A stretch of DNA of 64,000 bases from Porodaedalea pini (GCA_002794775.1 NBAY01000081.1:62001-126000); one strand, 5' to 3'. Shown: positions 12,106 to 24,276, numbered from the stretch's first letter. Program-made: numbers and translations. Notes: generated by a model from the sequence alone, not told the origin.

Positions 12106-12485
12106 GTGTTTTAGTACTGCATCAAAGTGGCACATGTAGCAAGCAATACAATCTCAAATGGACATGCAAATTCATAGTAGGTTCACAGTATCATAACAGA
12201 CTACTTTCCCTCACTGGAAGTACAGTTTTGAGGTCAGAAAAAAATAGACAAGCCAAATGCATGCAAAATCAATGTTTATTGCAATTTTTGGAATCAGCAT
12301 ATAGTTTTCACACACTCTTTTTCAGCAATGAAAAACTAGAGATATAAAAAATGAGCTTAGAAACCTATTTAATGCAAAACGGTCGAGACTTGAGTGAGAT
12401 ATGATTTATTTGTATTTTGAGGTGCTCAATGCACAAAAACCACATGATCTCGGCTTTTGCCAGCTTTTTTGCAGATGGCTGTAAG
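12106..12485. other. AT-rich spacer between transposon and dispersed repeat
   Basis: CpG-poor, AT-rich sequence with no reading frame of note. Composition resembles the transposon interior, so it may be older repeat sequence. Confidence 0.4.
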
Positions 12486-12702
12486 CATCTTGTCAATCTT
12501 CTCATAATACTAAACTCGAACAGTCTTTAACCTCCCAAGCGATTGTTTGAATACATGAAGCCTGAACAGTTTTATTCCGCTTGGTTCCTCTCGAGTACCA
12601 CTTGGAGTGAGAAAGAACGTCGGGCTAGTTCTATCCAATGTCGCACTATCTGGAGGCCACTTCACGCTATTCTTAATCTGCACCAATCTGCACAGCGCGC
12701 CG
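12486..12702 (+). repeat. Dispersed repeat copy, homologous to 56.62-56.84 kb
   Basis: This segment is a diverged reverse-complement copy of sequence at about 56620-56835, which is itself repeated at about 61350-61560. Shared words include CTCATAATACTAAACTCGAA and TTGTTTGAATACA. Both versions keep an open frame with the peptide pattern PLGVR(K/E)..GLVLSNV(A/T)LSGG. The copy ends at GCACAGCGCGCCGT and aldo-keto reductase sequence starts immediately afterwards. Confidence 0.75.
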
Positions 12703-13959
12703 TAGAATGGACAGTTTACTTGGGGAGGGAGGCTACAGAGATATCGATTGTGCATCGTGCGTGGACGCTCGTTGCGAGCCTACATACAATCACTAACATA
12801 GTTATGCTTTCATCTGGGGCTACCGGAATGAAAAGGAGGCCGTTGGAGAGGGAATCCGTAAATCCGGCGTGCCTAGGTCTGAAATCTATGTGCATATTTT
12901 CAAGAGAATGGCAGTGGCGGCTTCATTCACTTGAAAGGCGATGGATAGTTGACAGGCAAGTTATGGGGTACCTACCGCTCTCGTGTCGGAAAAGCGTTAG
13001 AGAAGACGCTGTCGGACCTTGGAGTCGATTATCTTGACTGTGAGCCCTCCGTTCGTCACATCAGTCCTCGCTAGTCACTCAAAGCTTGCCCGTCGCAAAG
13101 TGTATCTCATCCATTGGCCGGTCCCGCTCAATCCGAACGGAAATCATCCTCAATTCCCGACACTCCCTGATGGCACTCGCGACGTCGACTATTCGTGGTC
13201 TATTGCGGATACGTGGAGGCAGATGGAAGAGATGGTAAAGAAGGGTATGTCTTCATTTAAATTTGAACGTCTCGGTTCATTCGTTTGACTCTTGTTGACA
13301 TTGTACCTGAAGGCAAAGCAAAATCCATCGGCGTATCTAATTTCTCGCAGAAGAAACTTGAAGAGATCTTGCCTACTGCGACTATTGCTCCTGCAGTCGA
13401 TCAGGCGTGCTTCACGTAGTGGATGAAAAGCATGAATATATATCGATTCCTGCAGCTCGAGATCTACTCGTATAACCCGCAATACAAGCTCCTCACTTAC
13501 CTGAGATCCAAGGGCATCCAACCGCAGACTTACTCTCCACTCGGCTCAAGAGGCTTTCCCCTGATATCTGACGAGCTCGTCAGCGAGCTCGCGGATAAAT
13601 ATGATGCCCAGCCAGCGCATATTCTACTCGCATACCCCTGTGTGTAACATGGCCTTGTATCAAACTATCATTTAATATTGACTGTTTTGACTTGGTGGAT
13701 CGATTGTAGTGAAGAAAGACGTCGTCGTACTAGCGAAGTCCGTCACGCCCGCGCGCATCGCGTCGAACCTTAAGGGCACTCTTGCAACGCTATCTAGGTT
13801 CACTGCAGCAGATGTAGAGAAGCTCGACGGTGTCGCCGCAGCGGGAAAGCAAAAGCGATTCGTTATGCCGCCTTGGGGTAAGCCATTTATTTCGGTATTT
13901 ACTTTCAAGGCTTCTAACTCCGACTAGGTATCGACCTTGGATTTGACAACTGGCCGTGA
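12703..13959 (+). pseudogene. Aldo-keto reductase, 5'-truncated
   Basis: Spliced segments match an NADPH-dependent aldo-keto reductase of the fungal GCY1/AKR3 type. In order they are GYRDIDCAS, GYRNEKEAVGEGIRKSGVPR, TGKLWGTYRS, VYLIHWPVPLNPNGNHPQFP, SIGVSNFSQKKLEE, GIQPQTYSPLGS, VVVLAKSVTPARIASNLKG and a final GIDLGFDNWP. The catalytic Asp (in DID), Tyr (in GYRNE) and Lys (in GKLW) are visible. The substrate-pocket His is in LIHWP. The expected first 30-40 residues with the LGTW motif are missing and replaced by the dispersed repeat ending at 12702. From the DID segment onward the exons splice in frame, including one intron with a GC donor. It is probably a promoterless, truncated relic. Confidence 0.8.
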
Positions 13960-15370
13960 ATGGAGTTGACTAAAACGTGCACAGACTATAATCAGATCGT
14001 ACAGTCTCAATTCCATCGGCATTCCGAGGGATGAATGTGATTTGTTAGATATGTATGTGCTAGAGAATCACGATGTTTTGGAGGCAATGCCAGTAGGAAG
14101 GAAGTAGGAGAAATTTAGTAAATTATAGTGGTTCTAAAAGGCTCTGGTTCTAAAAGGCTCATGCTCCTCGACATTAATATTCTTGGGGAAGAAGACAGCT
14201 TATCTTATTGAAATTGAGCGGGCATAACCTCTTCTAGACTCGTTTTTAGTGCGGCGCAAGGTTGCAATAAGCCTGTGCACTCTGAGCTTGATATCAATAT
14301 CAAAGACCTATTCTTGTCAACTCCCTTGATCCTCCGACGCCGTTACGTCCTGTGCAGGCCGCAAGAACAAGACATCCCTTTCCTCTACCGACAAATTGCG
14401 ACAACAGCGGACACATGTTGCACAACCTGTGCACCAGCGCGCCCGGAGAGGCCGCGGGATTCTGAATGAATGACGTGAAGGTGAAGGGCGGAGGGCGGAG
14501 GTCGTTTGACTCAGCGGGAATCTCGAGGATTACAAAGGCGATTCATTCTGGAAGCCATATCCGAGGATTGAATGAATTGAAATAACCTTTACGGAGGATG
14601 GAAGCCATCGAGGCAAGGCGGGCGGCCGCACTCAGAATTTTTGAGACCGGGTACAATGGAATTCGCATTTCCGCCAAGTCGGCGAGATGCCTCGCACAGC
14701 ATAGAATAGTTGTTTGGTCGCGGTGATGGCCATGATCTACTCTTGGGATAACCTTTAGAATTTACTGCTGAAGCATTTGATTGCTGTGTCGAACCCTCGA
14801 GGCCGATATCATGGTTAGCTCGAGAAGCTTGCATGGGAATCGGAGACCAAGATGCGCTTCGGTTTGGATATGAGGTGAATTATAAATGAACTTCCCGCAC
14901 ATTCGATGATCGATTCAAACCCCGAATCAGTGTGTGCTTTCTTCAAATGAACGGGGTGCTTTGACCTTTCTTTGACATCCAGCATGAACCCGTCAGCGGA
15001 ACAATCACATACGGCAATTGTACTAGCAGATGGCGGCTCACTAGGCTTGCACTCGAAACGTTCTCTGTCTTCTGGTTCATTCTTTGCCTTTTTTGCGCTG
15101 AATGTGGCTGTTTCAGATCCATTGTGACTGCGAGACGAGCAGAGCGATTTGAACCCGCATGTAGTTCGACGACAACTAGTACTATGTATGGAAAGGACGA
15201 TCGCTAAAATTTCGGTTATTTTGATTTCCTGGCGGCTCTCTCAGAGTCTCACGACACCGAGGCTCGACTGAAACGGACTGCGCGCACAAAATTAAATAGC
15301 TCCATGACGTGGAAACTTGGAAAAAAAAATCTCATTGCCACCATCAACGCACAGCATCGGCGAACGCTCG
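13960..15370. other. Intergenic region, nothing recognised
   Basis: About 1.4 kb between the reductase relic and the inositol oxygenase promoter. Small frames here have no family resemblance or splice continuity. A short direct duplication (GGTTCTAAAAGGCTC) occurs near 14130-14160. Confidence 0.5.
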
Positions 15371-15381
15371 TATATATAAAA
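15371..15381 (+). promoter_or_regulatory. TATA box of the inositol oxygenase gene
   Basis: TATATATAAAA lies 80-90 bp upstream of the ATG at 15461, a plausible core-promoter distance. The short stretch between it and the ATG ends in CT-rich sequence typical of fungal 5' leaders. Confidence 0.6.
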
Positions 15382-15460
15382 GGAGGAGCTCTGTCAAAAG
15401 AGGCCGAGTCATCCTCTATCTGCACCACCAGTACTCCTTTCCTTTCCTTTGTCCATCATC

Positions 15461-16802
15461 ATGCCTGGCATTGCTCGCAGTGGTCGTCTCCTGGATGATA
15501 CCTCTGATGCTATCGACGAAGGTGCGTATTTTTGTGCCATCTCGCATCAGTCACGGCAGCTAACCGTCTTTCGACTCTGATCACAGTGAACGTCTTGAAA
15601 GGCGAGGTCGCGTCGGAATGGAACTCGGAGTCGGCTTTCGACGCGGAGAAAGACAAGACGCAGTTTCGCCAGTACGAGAACGCGTGCGACCGTGTCAAGG
15701 CCTTTTACAAGGAGCAGCATGGTGCGTCGCCTGACTTTGATGCCTTCTCACCCAGTGCATCTGACGAGATCGTTATCATGAAAACAGAAAAGCAAACCGT
15801 TGCGTTCAACCTGAAAGCGCGCGAGGACTTCAAGAAAACCAAGCGCGCGCGCATGAGCGTCTGGCAGGCTATCGAGCTGCTGAACACGCTCGTCGATGAC
15901 TCCGATCCTGATGTTAGTGCTCGCGCCTTCCGCAACTCCGACCTCTAGTTAATAACGTGCATATGTCTTCCAGACCAGTGTCTCCCAGATTGAGCACCTT
16001 TTGCAAACTGCTGAGGCGATAAGGAGAGATGGAAAGCCGGAATGGATGCAGGTTCGGCTCTTTCCCTGGGCTTCGGTACTTCTTAATTCTAACCGACTTC
16101 ATCACAGGTCACCGGCCTTGTACATGACCTTGGCAAACTCTTGCATTTCTTCGGCTCTGAAGGGCAATGGGATGTCGTCGGGGTGAGCCGCTCGCCGAAG
16201 CTGCAAATAATTGAAGCCTTACAAATTTCCGCGCTTTTCAGGACACGTTTGTAGTTGGCTGTGCTTTCTCAGACAAGATCATCTACCCGGGCACCTTCGA
16301 GAACAACCTCGACTTCCATGATCCCATCTATTCAACGCAGTACGGCATCTACCAGCCGAACTGCGGTCTGGACAATGTCATGCTTTCTTGGGGACATGAT
16401 GAGGTGCGTGGTGACATGAGCTTCGACACCATGATTAGTTTTTATTAATGTTCTTCTCTCCTTTGGAAATTAGTATCTTTACCATGTACTAAAGGATCAG
16501 AGCACGCTCCCCGAAGAGGGTCTCGCGATGATCCGGTACCACAGCTTCTATCCGTGCATCTCCGTCTCTACCTCCATCTACACTGCTTCTCACTCACGCT
16601 TCTATTCCTTCGCAGGTGGCACCGCGAGAATGCTTACGGACACCTCATGAACGAAAAGGATACGAAGACGCTCGATGCCGTGCGTGCGTTTAACCCGTAC
16701 GACCTGTACAGCAAGAACGATCAACCTTGCGACGTCGCGAAGCTGCGGCCGTACTACGAGGGCCTAATCGCCCAGTTCTTCCCGGCCGAGCTCGATTGGT
16801 AG
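15461..16802 (+). CDS. myo-Inositol oxygenase
   Basis: The spliced protein of roughly 315 residues matches myo-inositol oxygenase (EC 1.13.99.1), a cytosolic di-iron enzyme that cleaves myo-inositol to D-glucuronate. Visible metal-site and family motifs in order are LVHDLGKLL (HD pair), [39 protein letters not shown] and the C-terminal [15 protein letters not shown]. The gene has about seven exons with short introns. The start is [19 protein letters not shown], splicing in frame to [13 protein letters not shown]. One intron (about 15721-15786) is 66 nt long with no in-frame stop, so retention would add 22 residues. No other inositol-catabolic gene is adjacent. The complete motif set indicates a functional enzyme. 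Confidence 0.93.
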
Positions 16803-17483
16803 AAGACAGGGTCGACTTCTTTATTTGATTTCGGGTAGACTGCTTTCATTCTGATCCTTGTGGATAACCATGCTAGTGTTCATTAATGTCGCATCGACTC
16901 AACGTCGAAGTGACTTCTCTTTACCTATTCTATAGAATTATCATTATTATTCCGTCCCGGTCGCCTTGGGACTTCATGCTAATGCTCTCTTCTCCGATGC
17001 CATTACATTACCACCAGTACTCCTTTGCCATTCATTGATAATCGTTCTTTGGTTAGAAATGATACACTACATAATGCATATATAGGATTAAGTCTGAGAA
17101 TTATACTTGCTGTACGAGATAAGTAGTCTTAAGTACCTTGTATGCTAGTGCATATTGAAGATGAGACAGGATATTTGAGCCCTCGAAATTCTCGCATTTG
17201 TTTTGGCCGGAAATTCGCGCGCTCGAGAGCAAACATCATCGAGTGTCTATTGAGCTACGCTCAGGCTTATACTGCGTTCTTGGGAACATTCGTACTGTAG
17301 ACACGTCTACATCGTCTGGCGGCATGGGCAAGTCGGTCACGCCGGCGAAGGCATGCGCGACAACCTGACATCGTGTGATGATGCGCGCATCCCACGCTCA
17401 ACTGAATATCACTATGATGTACACAAGGCCTGACCTGCCTCCTGTATCTCTTCCTCTTCCACCGACGCATCTCCGACTTTAAG
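16803..17483. other. Intergenic, inositol oxygenase 3' region and P450 promoter
   Basis: AT-rich downstream sequence grades into the upstream region of the P450 gene. No RNA gene, repeat or additional reading frame with support was seen. Confidence 0.5.
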
Positions 17484-20108
17484 ATGATAGAGTCTTCAAC
17501 GCTGTACATTTTGCTACTCTCAGCACCGCTGCTGTACGTCGTGCAGCGCGTCACCGACTTCCGCCGCGCACTTAAGACAGTCGGGTGCGCTCTATGTCCT
17601 TCGTCTCTTCCTATTATCTTCAGCCTGCTTATTGACTTCGTGGCTTCGTTGACATGAAAATAGCAACTTCCCTGGGTTTCGCCTTCTCCTTGCCCAGTCG
17701 AGCATTCTTGCGAACATCATTCCGCTTTATATACCAGGTGTTGCTACGGGGCGGAATCAGGCGTGGAATGCCAAATACGCACGTATGTCCTTGCATTTCA
17801 ATCCAGCAGGTGCATTCTGACCTTTAATCAAATAGATTTCAAGTACTTTGGGGCGGATATCTACACTGTTGTCAGTACAATGCCATTCTTGATGAGTGTA
17901 CGTCCGTTCACGACTTCTATAGGTTTCAGCATGGCCACGGGCAAAAGTCATGCTTAATGTTGCCGATCCTGCAGCTATCAAGGTCCGTATTTTTCATTGT
18001 CTATTTTGCTCGCGCTAAGATGAGGCGTTCAAACACTGCAGGAAATTACGTCGTCTCGTGCTAGGTGGGTGAAGCCTGTTGAGCAGTATACTTTAGTCCT
18101 GCAGTTTGGCAGGAACATCGTTGCAACTGAAGGTACGCCTTATTTTGAAGCTGATCAGCTTAGAACCTAACTATCGTCTTGAAGGCGAGGAGTGGAAGAA
18201 GCACCGCAAGATTGCCAATCCAGCTTTTTCAGAAGTAAGTGCACGTCATCGTTTACTATGTCTAACTTGACTGAGTCGTTCGGTAAATTCAAGCCGAACA
18301 ACAGGCTCGTCTGGGACGAGGCTGCTCGGATCACGCTCGACATGATTGACAATGTCTGGATGAACAAGGAGGAGTTGGAGTTTGACCACGCAGTAGACAT
18401 TACATTATCGGTGTGTGCCATCTTTTTGTTTCTCGAATTACTATCTAAGAGTTTCTCCAGGTTGCTCTCCTTATAATTGGTTCTGCAGGTGTGCTTCACT
18501 ATGCTCACTGCAATTTAGCATGATGCTGATTCTGGTCTCAGGATTTGGGCGCACGATCTCGTTTGCAGATGACCTGAAGGTCCCTCCTGGACACAACATG
18601 TCCTTCAAAGACGCGCTGCACATCGTCTCAACAGACATGATCATCCCCACCCTCCTTCCAGCGTGGACGTTGAACCTTACGCAACGCCTTCGAAATGTGC
18701 GAACGGCGATGGCAGACCTTCACGTTCGTGATGCTTTCCTTGCAGTTTGGCCTTTGTCAGACTGATACATATGGTGGTGTAGCAATATATGCAAGACATG
18801 ATCGACGAGCGGCGCAACGCAGAGAAGAAGGTCGAGCGATATGACCTTTTCAATAGCCTGCTTGATGCGAATATGGAGGAGGCCGAGGGCGTTGAGACGC
18901 GTCTTACGGATAGCGAACTCATCGGTTTGGAAGCACGTTCTCTCTGATTGACCCCGCAATGTTAATTGTTTGGTCACTCTTTTACAGGTGACATCTTCAT
19001 CTTCCTTCTCGCTGGACATGAGGTGCGCTATTAGCTGTGGATCGTCTGTTCAAACATTCATCCCGTTTGACCTTTTCCAGACCACCGCGCACACGTTGTG
19101 TTTCACTCTGGGACTACTTGCTCTATATCAGGACCAGCAGGAAATTCTTTATCAGCACATTAATTCTGTTTTGCCCGATAAGAGACTGCCAGTATGTACC
19201 TTTGTTGATCTCTGGACGTTTGCAATTGATGGCAATGGATATGATACAGACATATGAAGATATGAGTGCACTGTCATACGTTACTGCGTAAGTCAATAAT
19301 CCAACTTTTGTATCGGCAACTAATGACTATCTTACATCTTCGCAGTGTTTTCCACGAAACATTGCGCCTCTTCCCTCCCGTTTGTCTCGTTTCTTACATT
19401 TGGTATGCTTTGATAGTTTACCAGTGAATATCTGCTCAGGTCGCGACAATTCCCAAGAAGTGCGCTGAAGACACGACACTTGTCACTACCGATCATGCAG
19501 GAGAGAGGGTGATTGTCCCTGTCCCGAAGGGAGCGGGTATAAATCTGCACACGCCTGGTTTGCATTATAACCGTCAGTCCCTTTCTTTCTGAGTCTCGCC
19601 GAGCGAATCTGAATCACCTTCGTGCTCATGTAGCCCGATATTGGAAAGATCCATATGAGTTTAGACCCCAGCGATTCTTGGAAGACTGGCCGCGCGATGC
19701 ATTCCTTCCATTTAGCGGAGGTGCGTTCTTATTGCATTTTCTAAACTTTTATTCTCAACGTGTTCTCCAAATAAACAGGTGCTCGATCGTGCATCGGCCG
19801 ACGGTACGTAACGATTTATCATCCTCTGTCACCCATTCTTGCTCATTACTTTTGCTAGGTTCTCGGAGACCGAAGCAACTGCGATCCTTGCTGTCCTCCT
19901 CGCGCGCTATCGCGTTGAAGTCAAGGACGAACCCCAGTTTGCAGGCGAGACGCTTGAGCAGCGTAGGGAGCGCATCTTGGAAGCTAAGGCCGGCATCACA
20001 ACGACGTGAGTGTACTTTTGGTTGCTACTATTCTTTTGCACTGCTCTGCTGATTCTGGGCTTGATTCGAAGGCCTGTCCGTGTACCGCTTGCTTTCAAGC
20101 GTAGATAA
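17484..20108 (+). CDS. Cytochrome P450 monooxygenase
   Basis: A multi-exon P450 starting MIESSTLYILLLSAPLLYVV, an N-terminal hydrophobic anchor for the ER membrane. The hallmark motifs splice in frame. They include WVKPVEQY and EGEEWKKHRKIANPAFSE (C helix), the oxygen-activation motif AGHETTAHT (I helix, near 19010-19090) and the ExxR motif in FHETLRLFPP. The PERF-type segment FRPQRFL and the heme-binding loop FLPFSGGARSCIGRRF with its ligand Cys follow. It ends PVRVPLAFKRR. About fifteen small exons give a length near 550 residues, usual for a fungal microsomal P450. All conserved residues are present, so it should be active. The substrate cannot be predicted, and no biosynthetic backbone enzyme is nearby. 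Confidence 0.92.
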
Positions 20109-20367
20109 GAGTATATAATAGGATTTGGGACTTGTAGTACTTATGCATTATCCTAAGTATTCCTTCGCGCGTGAACGTTAGTTTGTCGTTTATTAAGAAT
20201 CACTAGTACTGGCAAAGGCCTTTTGATACGTCACGTGAATAAAACATGGATTTTGTAGATGCCTCCCTCCTCGGTCTTCCCAAGGCATTCCATTCACTTC
20301 GACCACGATCATTACACCTTTGCCTCCACTTACTGATATTTCAGGCTACATTCATAGATCATAAGAC

Positions 20368-21611
20368 ATGTCCTCAGACGACGCTACACCACAGAGTACC
20401 CTCCCGTACCCTCCCTTACACCAGGACAAGAAGTTCGTGGTGCTCTCGGATTGGTACGTTATTTCCGCTTGTTCGAGTCGACTGCCCTCGAGACATGAAA
20501 TACGGATGGCTGATTATATGGCCTCAGGGACGGGACGATTACAACATACGATAGCAATGACTGCGAGTATTATTTCCTCGTTCGATGTATGCGCGATGTG
20601 CGCGGCGCGTGCTCATGTTACGCGTCCTGGCAGACATGACGGACAACCTGGGCTTCGGGAAGGAGAAGCGGCGCGAGGGGAACCTCGATATCTTGGCGCA
20701 GAAAGTCACGTTCAGGTGAGCTTGTTGCTGTTTGGCTTGAATTGTGAAGCAGTCAATGGGATGAGCTGACGGGATTTCGCTGTGGTACAGGGATGCGTTC
20801 AAAAAGATGCTCGATAGCGTCGCGGAGAAGCACACGTTTGAGGAATGTAAAGAGATCCTCAGGAATAGTTACGTCGTTTTGATCTTTTGAGAGGAAGACC
20901 AGACGGCTGACGACGACGTACGCAGACATCTACCTCGACCCGGGCTTCAAGGACTTTTACAAGTTCTGCAAGGAAAACGACATCCCGATCGTGCTCGTCT
21001 CGAGGTTCGTGCCTCATAATGTACCTACGGGTAATAATGCTTATGCTTCTTGATACAGCGGAATGGAGCCGATCATTCGCGCGGTCCTGTCGAAACTTGT
21101 AGGCGAGGAGGATGCTGCGACGATTGATATTGTTGCAAACCACGTCAAGCTGCTGCCTAATGGGAAGTGGGAGATCCAGTACCGTCATCCTACTAGGTAT
21201 GTCACTCGTACTCTGGCAATCTATTCTGTTGCTGAATTGCACCCTTTGTAGTGGCTTCGGACATGACAAATCGCAAGCCATCCTCCCTTACAGGAAACTG
21301 GCTAACCCGCCAACGCTGTTCTTCTTTGGTGATGGTGTCTCAGGCAAGCAAATTATCTCTTTCATCTTCCTTTGAAGCGATGCTCATACTTTTCACTGTG
21401 ACCAACAGACATGTCCGCCGCTCGTCACGCCGATGTACTTTTCGTGAAGATCAAGGCGGACAACGAGAATGACTTGCATGAGTATTGCAAACGGGAAGGC
21501 ATCCCTCACGTCATCTTCTCAGACTTCTCGTATGCGCTGGGCGTTGTGAAAGCAATCGTGTCGGGAGAGCGCACGAAGGAGGAGGTGCTCAAGTCAGGCT
21601 CTGCGTTATGA
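20368..21611 (+). CDS. HAD-superfamily phosphatase (phosphoserine phosphatase-like)
   Basis: The spliced product of about 260 residues has the four HAD motifs. Motif I is KKFVVLSDWDGTIT with the nucleophile Asp in DxDGT, created across an intron. Motif II is VLVSSGM. A Lys follows (GFGHDKSQAI). Motif IV is FFGDGVSDMSAARHAD, supplying the metal-binding acids. The layout, with a small helical cap, matches the fungal family that includes yeast YNL010W and bacterial MtnX-like phosphatases, which are soluble Mg-dependent enzymes. The start MSSDDATPQSTLPYPP immediately precedes the conserved segment. Seven short exons. The natural substrate is not evident. Confidence 0.88.
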
Positions 21612-22313
21612 GCCTGGTCCTTGGAGAATCGGACTATGGACCGATGGATGCGAGTACAGTTTGATATAGAAGCGTTTTGCGGTGCGCACTGCGCGCTGTA
21701 AAAATGTAGAATGCGTTCCAGCAGGGTCACCTGTCGAAAAATCCGAATACGACTCAGGAGCGAGAAACAGAAACAATGCCGCATAGACGCACCGCCTCAA
21801 TTGAATGGCGGCGGCGTGATCGGCACGTGCGTTCCTTACAACGCGACTGTCATGAACTTCCTAGCTTAATCTTACTCATGTCTTGTCTTAGCTTGACGAG
21901 TTACATGAACTGAGGCTTTAAAAGTCCTGGGCTGAACAAATACTCGTGTTTTGTCCCATTTCCTTCTCTGGCATTGCGTCAGGCGCATCCAGCATCAAAT
22001 AACGAACGTGGTACGCGCACACCGTGTGCTCGGTGTACAGCCTTGACTCGCGACAGGCTATAATTAGTATTGTCGCTATCAAGCTTCCATCCGCTTTCTC
22101 CGCTCGGTGTTCTTCGTAATTCAGCTGAACTATCGTGCACCGCCTTGCCCTGCACTAGGAACTTAAACCTGAGCCGTTGTCGGCCCGTATCGCTTCGGCC
22201 TCTCTACAGGCGTATAAATCTTCCACGGTGGGCGTGAAGAGACGAGCGCCCAACAGCGAAATTTCCGCCCCTTCGAACTCATTCTTAGTCCCCACACGTA
22301 GAAAGCCGAGACT
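21612..22313. other. Intergenic, nothing recognised
   Basis: Downstream of the phosphatase and upstream of the glycine-rich gene. Opposite-strand frames are antisense shadows. No RNA gene or repeat seen. Confidence 0.5.
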
Positions 22314-23401
22314 ATGCGCGTCCCGTTCGTCTTGCCAGCTTCTAAAGAGAAAGTGAGGTACCGAAGGAAAGGCGGCGGCGGCGGCGGGGGTCGTGGAGGT
22401 GGAAGCAGTGGGGGGAGCAGCGGAGGGAGCAGCGGAGGAAGCAGAGGAGGAAGTAGTGGCGGGTCGGGCTCCAGTAGCGGAGGAGCACGATCGTCTGTCC
22501 CTATCGGCTCCGGGTCGAGCACTGGTGGCCGGACATCCGCAACGTCGTATGGAAATGGTGGAGGAAAAATCTCCACAATTCCGGGCGGCCAGTTATTTGC
22601 AGGCAGGTCGCAAGGCGGAGGGACCCGAGGTCAGGTCTTTGGTAGCAGGTGAGGACAACTACAGAACTATGCAGGCCATTCACTAATCGTTACTGTTGTT
22701 TTTCGAAGAACATACGGGAGTGGGTATCCGGGAATCTCTTCCCGAGGTGTCTCAGGCCTTGGCTTTCCATTTTTCTTCTGGCCTGTTGTATGGGGATCAG
22801 CAGCTGGGAGTGGCATCGCGTATCTGCACGATAGTGAGGTACGACTATTCTCACCACTTTTTACAATGCTCTGTCTCACTTCGTTTCGAATCTCTAGTAT
22901 GGCGACGCAAATAATAGTTCGAGGCCAGGCGGTGCACTGTTTACAGTCCCGTTTTCTTCCTCCTCGGGCAACACAACCTTCCACGTCGTTGCCGACAATG
23001 CAACGACCACGTCTCTCCTCTCCTCCATCGCTTCCAACTGCTCCTCCCTGCTCGCCTCGAATTCTACCGGCGGCCAGGCCGTGATAGCATTCGACTCATC
23101 AAATAGCTCTATGCCGCAGCCGGAGCAGGCCGTGCAATACTACCGCGCGAGCAGCGTCGTACTGACGCTTGACGGGTATAACGATACCGTTGCGCTCAAC
23201 GCGTCTGCGGGCGTGAACGACACGCACACGCCGCTACCAACCTGGGTCAATTCGACTTTCCTTGACTGCCTCAACCAGACAATAGGAGGGGCAGCTCCGC
23301 TCGTTGACGGTGCGCCGTCGCTGATAAGCCATCCTGTCCATGGCGCGAGCGCCGCGGCATTCGTATGGTTGCTGGTGTTCTTGTTGAAAGTGTTATTGTG
23401 A
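22314..23401 (+). CDS. Glycine/serine-rich, probably GPI-anchored surface protein
   Basis: Three exons encode about 310 residues. The N-terminal third is a low-complexity Gly/Ser tract (a Gly run followed by GGSSGG repeats, residues about 20-55). A hydrophobic stretch GFPFFFWPVVWGSAAGSG follows. The C-terminal half holds many N-glycosylation sequons (NNSS, NTT, NATT, NCSS, NSTG, NSS, NDT, NAS, NQT). It also has the motif QAVQYYRASSVVLTLDGYN and a short hydrophobic end (AAAFVWLLVFLLKVLL) after a small-residue GAS site, as in GPI signals. This matches an uncharacterised family I recall from polypores and relatives. The chosen start lacks a classical signal peptide, so the true 5' exon may differ. 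A role at the wall or plasma membrane is inferred. Confidence 0.75.
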
Positions 23402-24276
23402 GGCATCTACCCCCGCTTGGGTCATCCGTCTGCACGAAGGGACGTTAATCATTCTTCGAATTTACATCTATAAACGATTTTACTTTTTCCCAGTATAATG
23501 CGTCCATGCTTGTATCAGTATTAATGGGTGTCTCGTGGAACTCTTTACTTGCTGATTGCGATTATTATGCAATAAAAATGTATCTCTATGTCCTCGCGAA
23601 CGATTATGTCGAGTCATTGTGATACATAGGAGGTAGAACGCATGTTGCCTGCTTCTTGAGTTCGGCATATTCCAGATGCATGAGTTTTTGGCTAAATGGA
23701 CACCTCACCATCGCACCACCATACGCTTCAGTTTCTCGAGCTTTAGCAGCACCGGCAACCGCCAGAATCTATGACCCGAAACTCCGAACTGTCCTCTCAC
23801 CTTGATCAACTTGACCTCTCGGCGACGTCGGCGGTGATCTCAAGGCCTAGTACTGGTCAAAACAAGCTCTTCCAAACTCGAAGTCCAGACCGTAGACGTA
23901 GAATAATTACAGAACAAGATCAGCATATTGGTGGCTGATGCGCAAGACCTGGCCTGATAGCTCCCTTGTTATATATATTGTTGCTCTGGCCTACGATAAG
24001 GAGGCGCGGCAAAACCCAATCATGTTGTCATCGGTATTCTTATGGTATTTTGTCTCCTCTTCTTTCGTCGCTGATATATCAGAGTCTCAGCACAGTGTTA
24101 AGGCCTCTTCCATCATATGCAGAGACGCGTTAAGGATGTTCTCTTGTTCTGCGAACGGTTTAAAGGTCTCCTTTAACAGCCACTCGCCTTAGTCTCTTTC
24201 CTACAGCCGTGCTGGACACGTCTAAATAGCTCTCTCTCATCAACACTCTCCAGCCTTGATACTCTCTATAGTGATC
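23402..24276. other. Intergenic, nothing recognised
   Basis: Non-coding stretch between the surface-protein gene and the F-box gene. No supported frame, RNA gene or repeat. Confidence 0.5.

Noticed and set aside
18000..18060. Apparent frame break in the P450 near the sequence preceding VADPAAIKE
   Set aside because: Choosing the acceptor at TTTCAG just before the segment gives WPRAKVMLNVADPAAIKE in frame, so the gene is intact there.
15461..21611. Inositol oxygenase, P450 and HAD phosphatase as a metabolite gene cluster
   Set aside because: No backbone synthase, transporter or regulator typical of a cluster, and the enzymes do not share an obvious pathway.
22163..22576. Minus-strand proline-rich frame opposite the glycine-rich gene
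   Set aside because: It is the antisense of the Gly/Ser repeat tract; the proline and leucine runs are simple complements.
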